Of a DNA stretch of 13,500 nt, positions 1 through 6,368 are shown piece by piece. The first letter of the stretch is position 1, and each line of letters starts with the position of its first letter. The stretch is from Candidatus Hydrothermota bacterium (GTDB taxonomy: Bacteria; Hydrothermota; Hydrothermia; UBA1063): the NCBI GenBank assembly GCA_003644895.1, contig QNDO01000018.1:1-13500 (forward strand). The letters are read 5' to 3'. The position numbers were made by a program, and so were the translations under genes. The notes beneath the pieces are model-generated. The model worked only from the letters and a program-made list of their open reading frames with translations. It searched no databases and was not told the origin of the DNA.

Positions 1-1
1 A

Positions 2-811
2 ATTGGAATACAAACATGGAAAGAAATTAAGCCAGGTGAACTAGTTATAATCAAAAATGGCTTCATAAGTTCCCAACAGGTTACACGTGCATCCAAGAAA
101 GAGCAGTGCATTTTTGAGCTTATATACTTTTCGCGTCCGGATTCTGTAACTTTTGGTCATAACGTTTATTTCTTTAGAAAACTCACAGGTAAGTTGCTGG
201 CAAAAAGAGAAGACCGTGACATAGATATAGTAGTTCCAGTTCCTGATTCAGGAATTCCTGCAGCTTTGGGATATGCTCAAGAGTTAGGTAAACCTCTTGA
301 GTTTGGACTGATTAGAAGTCATTATGTTGGAAGGAGCTTTATCGAACCTCAAGAGAGGCAAAATAAAGTTAAGATGAAATTATTCCCTATAAAAGAAGTA
401 CTGCAGGGTAAAAAAATAGCTTTAATTGATGATTCACTTGTTAGAGGTACAACTTCCAGAGAAATAATAAGACTCCTCAGAGAAAATGGAGCTATGGAAG
501 TGCATTTTAGACTTGCTTCTCCCCCTATAACCTCTCCCTGTTTTTTCGGCATTGACATACCCACTAGAGAAGAACTAATGGCTTCTTCTCGAACATTGGG
601 AGAAATTACTCACGAAATTGAAGCTGATTCTGTAAGGTATCTATCTATTGAAGAACTACATTATGCTGTGGGAGATGATAAAGATAACTTCTGCTATGCC
701 TGTTTCACAGGACATTATAATCCTGCCTCACTGCCCGAGGCTAGAATTGCCCAACTTTCAAAAATAAAACCGATAATTCTCAGTGAACTGAAAACAAACA
801 AACTTTTTTAG
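2..811 (+). CDS. purF: Amidophosphoribosyltransferase (glutamine PRPP amidotransferase), C-terminal part, 5' end outside window
   Basis: This enzyme makes phosphoribosylamine from PRPP and glutamine, the first committed step of purine synthesis in the cytosol. The frame is open from base 2 to the TAG at 809-811, giving 269 residues. The N-terminal glutaminase (Ntn-hydrolase) domain lies before the window. Visible are the PVPDSG segment and the PRPP-binding loop ALIDDSLVRGTTS (fragment residues 140-152). Four cysteines sit at fragment residues 36, 180, 231 and 234 (CIFE, SPCFFG and CYAC contexts). They match the spacing of the four 4Fe-4S ligands known in Bacillus-type PurF, so this is the cluster-containing, cleaved-propeptide subclass. 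A TTG at 194 is only an internal codon, since conserved sequence runs upstream of it. The gene converges on the lipoprotein gene at 823 with an 11 bp gap and no visible terminator hairpin. Confidence 0.95.
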   Translation: MGIQTWKEIKPGELVIIKNGFISSQQVTRASKKEQCIFELIYFSRPDSVTFGHNVYFFRKLTGKLLAKREDRDIDIVVPVPDSGIPAALGYAQELGKPLEFGLIRSHYVGRSFIEPQERQNKVKMKLFPIKEVLQGKKIALIDDSLVRGTTSREIIRLLRENGAMEVHFRLASPPITSPCFFGIDIPTREELMASSRTLGEITHEIEADSVRYLSIEELHYAVGDDKDNFCYACFTGHYNPASLPEARIAQLSKIKPIILSELKTNKLF

Positions 812-822
812 AAACAGATTCA

Positions 823-2205
823 TTACTGCCCGTCTGTATCTATTATTTCTTCATACCAGATTTCAATGAGCGTCGGATTACCGGAACCATCCATACCAGG
901 ATTCTCGGGTACACTTTCAGGGCCATTCCAGTGGTCTCCTCCAGCAATAAGGGCAACCACTTTTACACTAGCATAGGGAGGCACCACTCCTGATCCCATA
1001 CCGTAAAGTACTGTATAAGGTATTTTAATCTCAATTATCCCCTCTCCTCCATTTTCTGGGACTGTATTAACAAATTCATAGTAGGAGGTATCAATTTCCT
1101 CAGTTGTTGTGCTATCCAAGATATGTCTGAGTGCAGGTGGAAAGCCATCCCCCACCCAGTTGGCGACTATAAACTCCGCTTCTTCTCCAGATTTAAACTG
1201 AAAATTCCTGGGGAACCAATCCAGAGTATTTGCATTTCTTGTCCCATCAAGAGTGTCCGGTGTTCCTGCATGAATGAAAATTATAAAAGCATTATTGCTA
1301 GCGCTGTAATTACAAGCGATATAAAGATTTTCTGAATCGTGTCCTACGTAAAGATTTCCAATATCTCCTCCGCTACCCCAGTCACTATCTCCTATGCTAT
1401 CTCTAATAGCGGGTTGAGTCCAATCTGCAGTATCCCCGTCTACTTGTACTGTAATGAAGGGTGGATCTGGAGTGGCATATACCACAGTCACAGGTTCAAG
1501 AGTAACATCCACACCAGTCACACTATTTCCACCTGATATAGAAATTCCCGTTACTGTATCTTGAGTATATCCAAATGCGGAGAAAATGAGTTTATACACA
1601 CCATCATCCAGATGTTCGATAATATAATCTCCTGTTAAGGTATCCGAATTCACACTACCAAGGGCTACAGAGTCTCCTTCTATAAAGTAGGTTACAGTTG
1701 CCTCTGGATAGGGAGGAATAGAGTCATCTGCGAAATATATCCTTCCTGAAATCTTACCCTGCGGTGCTTCCACAAAGGAAATCTTGTAAAAAAGGGTTTT
1801 TTCGTTAAACTCAAATTTCCAGTATCCAGCCTTAGTTAAAGGGCCAGCTGTAATATGATTACCAAATCCTCCCTGTAGAAGCTCGGCATAACCTGAAAGT
1901 CCGGTATCTGGAGCTTCTGTTCCAAAGGAGACATTCCAATCCCTGTTGGCAACAAATTTAAACCTGATACTATCCTGAGGTGCTGAAAAATATACTGTTC
2001 TTTCCCATTGCCAATCTGACACAAGCGTCATTTTGGTGTGCTCAAAATCATTAAGATTCCATCCCTGAAAATCACCGACAAGTTGCATGCTTGCATACTG
2101 TGTTCTGTAAGACTGGCCTGGAGGAGTTACAATAGGATTTCCCTCCTCTTTAGCACAGGAAAGAATTAAGGTTATCGATAAAATTAAAAGCCACTCTTTC
2201 TTCAT
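823..2205 (-). CDS. Lipoprotein with starch-binding-like, carboxypeptidase-regulatory-like and glucodextranase-C-like domains
   Basis: The 460-residue protein begins with a signal peptide and lipobox (LILSC, lipidated Cys17), so it is probably a membrane-anchored lipoprotein. Domain 1 (about 38-147) starts with GDFQGWN and has an FKFVANRDW stretch. It resembles the small beta-sandwich modules of pullulanases and SusE/SusF that bind alpha-glucan. Domain 2 (about 151-238, GKISGRIYF start, a DGVYKLIFSAFGY strand) looks like a carboxypeptidase regulatory, transthyretin-like domain. Domain 3 (about 246-455, DGDTADW start) resembles the CBM9/DOMON-like C-terminal module of glucodextranase and amylopullulanase. 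No glycosidase domain is present, so a binding role is inferred. It is the last gene of the operon. Its ATG overlaps the previous gene's stop (ATGA at 2205-2202), with GGGAGG nine to ten bases upstream inside that gene. Exact ligand and membrane side are unknown. Confidence 0.85.
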   Translation of the reverse strand: MKKEWLLILSITLILSCAKEEGNPIVTPPGQSYRTQYASMQLVGDFQGWNLNDFEHTKMTLVSDWQWERTVYFSAPQDSIRFKFVANRDWNVSFGTEAPDTGLSGYAELLQGGFGNHITAGPLTKAGYWKFEFNEKTLFYKISFVEAPQGKISGRIYFADDSIPPYPEATVTYFIEGDSVALGSVNSDTLTGDYIIEHLDDGVYKLIFSAFGYTQDTVTGISISGGNSVTGVDVTLEPVTVVYATPDPPFITVQVDGDTADWTQPAIRDSIGDSDWGSGGDIGNLYVGHDSENLYIACNYSASNNAFIIFIHAGTPDTLDGTRNANTLDWFPRNFQFKSGEEAEFIVANWVGDGFPPALRHILDSTTTEEIDTSYYEFVNTVPENGGEGIIEIKIPYTVLYGMGSGVVPPYASVKVVALIAGGDHWNGPESVPENPGMDGSGNPTLIEIWYEEIIDTDGQ

Positions 2206-2597
2206 GATGTTAAACCTCCCAATCTTTCTACAGGTTTGTAATATCTTACCAAGTGATATAATCCTATTACAAAAAAGAGTAAATATTCTTTATATGACCC
2301 GGTGAACTTAGCCAAATAAAATCCACCCAAGGGTATTATAAAGGCCGGCAATATGTAAATAATTTGAAGAATTGTAATGAGGGTTTTCCCTCCTCTTAAA
2401 ATTATATAATCAATAAGTTTTAGGAAATACCTCGTAAGTATCACCATTATTGCACTTCCTAATAACATAGCAATACGAAGAAAGGTAACATTAACTGCAC
2501 TTAGAATTCCACCCCTGTAATTTATTAGTACCCATATAAGAAGGCAAATCTGAAAAAGGAAAATGCCTCCGCATGTTATCTTAAACCATTTTTTCAT
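2202..2597 (-). CDS. Small four-helix integral membrane protein, unknown function
   Basis: I do not recognise a family. The 131-residue protein has four hydrophobic stretches, at about residues 8-27, 36-57, 72-95 and 104-118, with basic loops between them (RYF, RGGK, RYYK). An inner-membrane protein is expected. It has no lipobox and no catalytic motif that I can see. Its ATG follows the upstream TAA directly (TAAATG), with only a weak GAGTGGA-like Shine-Dalgarno sequence, and its TGA overlaps the next ATG. Expression is therefore probably coupled to both lipoprotein genes. Its place in an operon of glucan-binding envelope proteins suggests an envelope or transport-related role, but that rests on context only. 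Confidence 0.8.
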   Translation of the reverse strand: MKKWFKITCGGIFLFQICLLIWVLINYRGGILSAVNVTFLRIAMLLGSAIMVILTRYFLKLIDYIILRGGKTLITILQIIYILPAFIIPLGGFYLAKFTGSYKEYLLFFVIGLYHLVRYYKPVERLGGLTS

Positions 2598-2999
2598 TTA
2601 TTCCACTCTCAGTAGAGAGTTTGTAAATGCCCCTGATTGCCGTGTCTCGGGGTTGGAGGGGTCAAGATACCAGGTCGTACCATTTACCACATACTTGTAT
2701 TGATACACCCCGGGGTTTAATGGAATAACTGTAGTCCATATACCGTCTCCAGCTTTTCTATCTCCATGGGTTCCATCGTCGTACATCTTCCCCAGATTGG
2801 GATTGAATGGACCATCTTGAGTACCACACCATCTGTTAAAATCCCCTGCAACATTAACATATTTCGCAGAGGGTGCATAAAACTGAAATATCACGCCATG
2901 GGGTGTCTTATAAGGGGCAGGCAGTCTGGGTTTAACCTGCCTCAATACAACACAACCTGTAATTAAGAATATCATTGTTAAAATGATATTTCGAACCAT
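2598..2999 (-). CDS. Small lipoprotein consisting of one CBM48-type (glycogen-binding) domain
   Basis: The 133-residue protein has a signal peptide with lipobox LITGC (lipidated Cys16), a short proline-rich linker, and then a single CBM48/E-set domain from about residue 31 to the C-terminus. It aligns by eye with the CBM48 of the preceding gene (TP-GV-F start, AGDFNRW, YKYVVNG, DPSNP, NSLLRV end). The positions that contact glucan in the AMPK beta subunit are all present: Trp57, Lys102, Trp110 and Asn127. An insert at about residues 59-88 carries a DDGTHGD...GDGIW stretch, possibly a calcium-binding loop. The start ATG has AAAGGAG seven bases upstream and overlaps the end of the preceding gene by 22 bp. 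No catalytic part exists, so a surface or periplasmic glucan-binding lipoprotein is the best reading. Confidence 0.85.
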   Translation of the reverse strand: MVRNIILTMIFLITGCVVLRQVKPRLPAPYKTPHGVIFQFYAPSAKYVNVAGDFNRWCGTQDGPFNPNLGKMYDDGTHGDRKAGDGIWTTVIPLNPGVYQYKYVVNGTTWYLDPSNPETRQSGAFTNSLLRVE

Positions 3000-4801
3000 A
3001 ATTGTACTCCTTTATACGCCTCCAATGCGTCTTCTGCCTGTTCGAGAAAGCCTCCATAACCTCTAAAATTGTTGACCAGCAATGAATTATCCACACCTCT
3101 ATCTATAAGATATGCCCTGCGAGCTATGTATCTATCATCAAGATCATATGGCTTCAGACCATAACCAATAGAAATGTAAGCTTTTTTAGCAACAGGATAG
3201 GATACTTCCATATAATGATCAAACCAGGTCTTATCCACTTTCAGAAAACTACTCTTTAATTTGTAAATCCTCAGATCATAAAGAAGATTAAACTTCTTAA
3301 TTTGAGTATTCAATTGGATTAAATTCTCGAAAGAAGTAGGGTTCTCATTTAAAGCATATCTAGCGAGTTTTCCATGATATTTAATACCCAATCTCCATAA
3401 TTTGAATCTTACCCACGGAGCAAACACAATATACTGATCGTATCCTATTAAGGGAAATTCAAAATATTCCAATCTTGTGTTTTCGTAATCTTCAAATAGA
3501 AAATTCCAGGGTAGTAGACTATCTGCATTGAATTTTATGTATCTTACATTCAGTCCAACATTATTTCCCAGATTCAAATAAATCGATGTTCTTATATAAC
3601 GAAAATCTCTGTCATCTGATTTAATGAAAAGGTCTGTGTAATAATGGCGATCATACTGGACTGAAAACCCCCATTGTAGATTTTTATTTATCATCTCAAT
3701 CCCGGTTTTGAAAAGCGTTATTCTTGATTTTTCCCAAGAACGTGAAGTCGGCAAGGGGCTATCTCCTTCATAGTATTCACCTGCTTTCAATGTCCTTTTA
3801 CCCAAGCCGAAGGATGTGTAAAATCTCCTGGAAGATCCAAAAGATAAATCAAAAGCTAAAAAATCATCATTTTCATAAGTATTGAAGTAAATCAGGCTAT
3901 CATTCTTCATCAAACTATCAGGAGAAGCAACTTTATAGGTACGATTAAGCCCCTGCATCATTCTATATGAAAAACCTAAATCTAGAGGGCCCAAGGCCTT
4001 TCTTGTTCTACTGAACATCAAATCTCGATCAGAGGAAATTTTGTTGGAATATAGAAAATCTGTTCTATCCAAAAAGAGAAATCTGTTTAGATACAGCCGG
4101 AGTCCCTGTTCATCCTCTCCAAACTTTTCATGAAATTCTCCTTCTTTCCCTATTAGAATAAAGGGATCATCGGATTGATAATCCCAGATATTGTAAAAAG
4201 CCACAAATCCCAGATTGCCAGAGCTTACTTTAAATCTACCTCTCTCAAATTTAACAGGAATGAGATGCGATTCTTCCTTATAGAGAACGGTATTATACCG
4301 CAACCTGGTCCATAAAACAATTTTATCTTCGATGTTAGTCTCAACATCCAGTTTGAAATCTTCCTGATCATCCACCAGCCTATATCTTGAATCCACACTG
4401 TCTTTCTCAAAAATTAAAAATGCTTTACCATTGCCGTGGAAATATACTATTGAACTCATAGGAGTATTGGTCTGCAATTGAGGAGGTAAAACTTCAAAAT
4501 TCTCTCCGATTCTTACAAGAGAATTCCCGTAGGCTCCCACTGTAACAGGGTTATCCGGATCTGCAACCCACTGGCCATCTACCACAAATTTATATTCATA
4601 TTTACCAGGAGAAAGTTTTATTACGATCCACCAAGTACCATCCTTTTCTTTACGCATGGGAAGAGATGTGGTGGACCACTCATTAAATTCTCCAGCCAAG
4701 TACACTTGCTTTGCATCGGGGTTGTAATATTCAAATTTAACCCCTCTCGGGGTTGTTTTCACCCCACTCACCAGAATTAAACCTATTATAACCTTGATCA
4801 T
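2978..4801 (-). CDS. Outer-membrane beta-barrel protein with N-terminal CBM48 glycogen-binding domain
   Basis: The 607-residue protein has a short signal peptide (hydrophobic VIIGLILVSG) followed almost at once by a CBM48 domain at about residues 17-98. The AMPK-beta glucan contacts are conserved by position: Trp42 (FNEW), Lys71 (YEYKF), Trp78 (DGQW) and Asn93 (GNSLVRI). From about residue 110 on, the sequence alternates aromatic/polar strands and charged turns with no cytosolic-enzyme motif. It ends in WFEISF, a C-terminal Phe typical of outer-membrane beta-barrels recognised by BamA. No TonB box or plug motif of SusC type is seen. The start has AAAAGGAG six bases upstream and lies 13 bp after the previous stop. 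A sugar-binding domain fused to a barrel suggests a glucan porin or receptor. The side of the membrane on which the CBM48 sits cannot be told. Confidence 0.85.
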   Translation of the reverse strand: MIKVIIGLILVSGVKTTPRGVKFEYYNPDAKQVYLAGEFNEWSTTSLPMRKEKDGTWWIVIKLSPGKYEYKFVVDGQWVADPDNPVTVGAYGNSLVRIGENFEVLPPQLQTNTPMSSIVYFHGNGKAFLIFEKDSVDSRYRLVDDQEDFKLDVETNIEDKIVLWTRLRYNTVLYKEESHLIPVKFERGRFKVSSGNLGFVAFYNIWDYQSDDPFILIGKEGEFHEKFGEDEQGLRLYLNRFLFLDRTDFLYSNKISSDRDLMFSRTRKALGPLDLGFSYRMMQGLNRTYKVASPDSLMKNDSLIYFNTYENDDFLAFDLSFGSSRRFYTSFGLGKRTLKAGEYYEGDSPLPTSRSWEKSRITLFKTGIEMINKNLQWGFSVQYDRHYYTDLFIKSDDRDFRYIRTSIYLNLGNNVGLNVRYIKFNADSLLPWNFLFEDYENTRLEYFEFPLIGYDQYIVFAPWVRFKLWRLGIKYHGKLARYALNENPTSFENLIQLNTQIKKFNLLYDLRIYKLKSSFLKVDKTWFDHYMEVSYPVAKKAYISIGYGLKPYDLDDRYIARRAYLIDRGVDNSLLVNNFRGYGGFLEQAEDALEAYKGVQLWFEISF

Positions 4802-4814
4802 AATTTACTCCTTT

Positions 4815-6230
4815 TCAAAACCAGAATTTTACTAAAAGTTTAACTCTGTCTTCAACCCTTTGATAAGGGTTATAAGCTATATCCCAATCATTTACTATAT
4901 CACCATCTGTGTGTGACGGCTCGCCATATTCTAGTAATATTTCAGTGTTTTGAAACCGACGATATGCAAGCTGAAGAAAAAGGCTTTCCCAATCTCTACC
5001 AGTTCCCATCCCAATGGCACTTCTACCATAGAAGTGCAGATAATCTGTGATATTAACTCTTAACTCCACCCCCACTAAGTGTCTTTCACCAATTGAATAA
5101 AACACACTTCTTCCCTTTCTATTGATTCCTATATCCATAATTTTATACTGAAGTCTTAATTTCATCACATTATTTTCTCCACCAACTTCAAAATAAAGAT
5201 GATTCCAAGTTTCCTGTGTATCAATAGTGGATTCTACAAAAAACCTGGAGTTCACTCCACCATAATATTCCATGTAGATTTCACCATAATTCCACCATCT
5301 GGAATAGTAGGTTTCTTTTACAGGCGGAATTTTGGATTCATCATATCTAGATTTATACCATCTTGTCTTATAGACCAAATTTATGGCTTTCCCAGGCACT
5401 AAATATATTATTTCACCATAAACTCCTTTTCTGTCAAATTCCCTGTCAAAATCCTTGTTAAATTTGTTGGAGAATTCATCAATAAAATCCAAGCCGTAAT
5501 TAAAAAGATTTCCTGCTATAAGTATATTTTTAATCCTCACGCTTCTTAACTCTATTTCGTAAGCATAATCATCACTCTTCTTTTGGGTAATTTGGGCAGG
5601 ATGAATGCTTTTCGCAACTTCAAATCGTAAATTTAGAGGTCCTTTAACATGTAGTTTGCCATTCAGAGAATAAACAGAATTAAAAGTAGGAGGGTCACCT
5701 CCCCTCCAATCTTTTTTCAGATAAATAGTTCCAAGCTGAAAGAACCTGGTAATTGGCCTTTCTAAGTAGGCAAGATAGGCCTCACCATCCCAGGTTTTAA
5801 ATTTTGATCCTATCATCGCCCCTCTGAATTTAAAAATGTCCCAGAAGTCATATCTAAAACCTTCACCCTTGGGTCCCCAGCTATCATCTTTCACTCTATC
5901 TGTCTGTACCAGAAACAAGAGTGGGCTAGAAATCCAATATCTATCTTCCCGGGAGAAGTATGTGATTTCAAAATTACTTTTGTGGAATGTAATATGTCCC
6001 TGATTCAGGTACAATCTTGTTCCATTTCCGTTGGATAAAGCCGCTATGGAGGTGTAAGCATCAATACCGGGAAACGGCTTGGCAGAGATCTTCATCTCAA
6101 AGTAGTTTTTAGGATTCCACATATCCCATGCCACAGGTAGTCTACTCTTCTGTGAGACATACTCTCCCTCAAAGTATCCATTAATTGTTACGGGGAAAGT
6201 CAACAACATAAAAAGCAGTAGACTCATCAT
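4815..6230 (-). CDS. Outer-membrane beta-barrel (porin-like) protein, first gene of glucan-binding operon
   Basis: The 471-residue protein has a hydrophobic signal segment (MSLLLFMLLTFPV). Amphipathic beta-strands rich in Tyr, Trp and Phe follow, with polar turns, to a C-terminal KFWF, the classical barrel-end signature. No named family is recognised. The signal peptide is unusual in having no Lys or Arg before its hydrophobic core. An in-frame TAA at 6242-6240 rules out a longer N-terminus, so the start is ATG 6230 or the adjacent ATG 6227. There is no Shine-Dalgarno sequence. A promoter ends six bases before the ATG, so the transcript is probably leaderless. A charged, repetitive Asp-Phe stretch (KDFDREFDRK) lies mid-protein, probably in a loop. 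Its position ahead of the CBM48-barrel gene suggests a pore partner for alpha-glucan uptake, by inference. Confidence 0.8.
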   Translation of the reverse strand: MMSLLLFMLLTFPVTINGYFEGEYVSQKSRLPVAWDMWNPKNYFEMKISAKPFPGIDAYTSIAALSNGNGTRLYLNQGHITFHKSNFEITYFSREDRYWISSPLLFLVQTDRVKDDSWGPKGEGFRYDFWDIFKFRGAMIGSKFKTWDGEAYLAYLERPITRFFQLGTIYLKKDWRGGDPPTFNSVYSLNGKLHVKGPLNLRFEVAKSIHPAQITQKKSDDYAYEIELRSVRIKNILIAGNLFNYGLDFIDEFSNKFNKDFDREFDRKGVYGEIIYLVPGKAINLVYKTRWYKSRYDESKIPPVKETYYSRWWNYGEIYMEYYGGVNSRFFVESTIDTQETWNHLYFEVGGENNVMKLRLQYKIMDIGINRKGRSVFYSIGERHLVGVELRVNITDYLHFYGRSAIGMGTGRDWESLFLQLAYRRFQNTEILLEYGEPSHTDGDIVNDWDIAYNPYQRVEDRVKLLVKFWF

Positions 6231-6236
6231 TGATAT

Positions 6237-6265
6237 AGATTAAAGCAATCTAAAGATGATGTCAA
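6237..6265 (-). promoter_or_regulatory. Promoter of the outer-membrane glucan operon, probably giving a leaderless mRNA
   Basis: Read on the minus strand, a perfect TTGACA (6265-6260) is followed after 17 bp by TAATCT (6242-6237), or after 15 bp by TTTAAT (6244-6239). A start point five to eight bases further on falls at or next to the ATG at 6230. This explains why that gene has no Shine-Dalgarno sequence. A short inverted repeat (AGATT, 5 bp, AATCT; 6237-6251) overlaps the -10. Confidence 0.6.
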
Positions 6266-6315
6266 AAGGTAAAATCCGCGCGTTTTCTTTATATTGGTTA
6301 CTATTGAACTTCATT

Positions 6316-6344
6316 TTGAATATAAACATCTTTACACTTAAAAT
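6316..6344 (+). promoter_or_regulatory. Promoter of the transketolase gene
   Basis: TTGAAT (6316-6321), a 17 bp spacer and TAAAAT (6339-6344) form a good sigma-70-type promoter. A start near 6351 would leave an untranslated leader of about 18 bases holding the GGGAGG ribosome site at 6358-6363. It lies back to back with the outer-membrane operon promoter. The roughly 50 bp between the two -35 elements include a G+C-rich CCGCGCG patch (6276-6282) flanked by A and T runs, a possible but unproven operator. Confidence 0.55.
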
Positions 6345-6368
6345 TAAAATCTTATAAGGGAGGTAAAG

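Noticed and set aside
814..838. ACAGA...TCTGT inverted repeat as a terminator between purF and the lipoprotein gene
   Set aside because: The stem is only five pairs with a long loop, it lies mostly in coding sequence, and no T run follows.
5199..5402. Plus-strand open frame inside the porin-like gene, and similar short frames elsewhere
   Set aside because: These lie antisense or out of frame within confident genes, lack ribosome sites and resemble no protein family.
6304..6326. TTGAAC and TATAAA as the transketolase promoter
   Set aside because: The spacing is only 11 bp; the overlapping TTGAAT-17-TAAAAT pair has normal spacing.
6231..6368. Small gene, RNA gene or riboswitch in the largest intergenic region
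   Set aside because: At 138 bp it is filled by two divergent promoters and a ribosome site; no stable fold or open frame is apparent.
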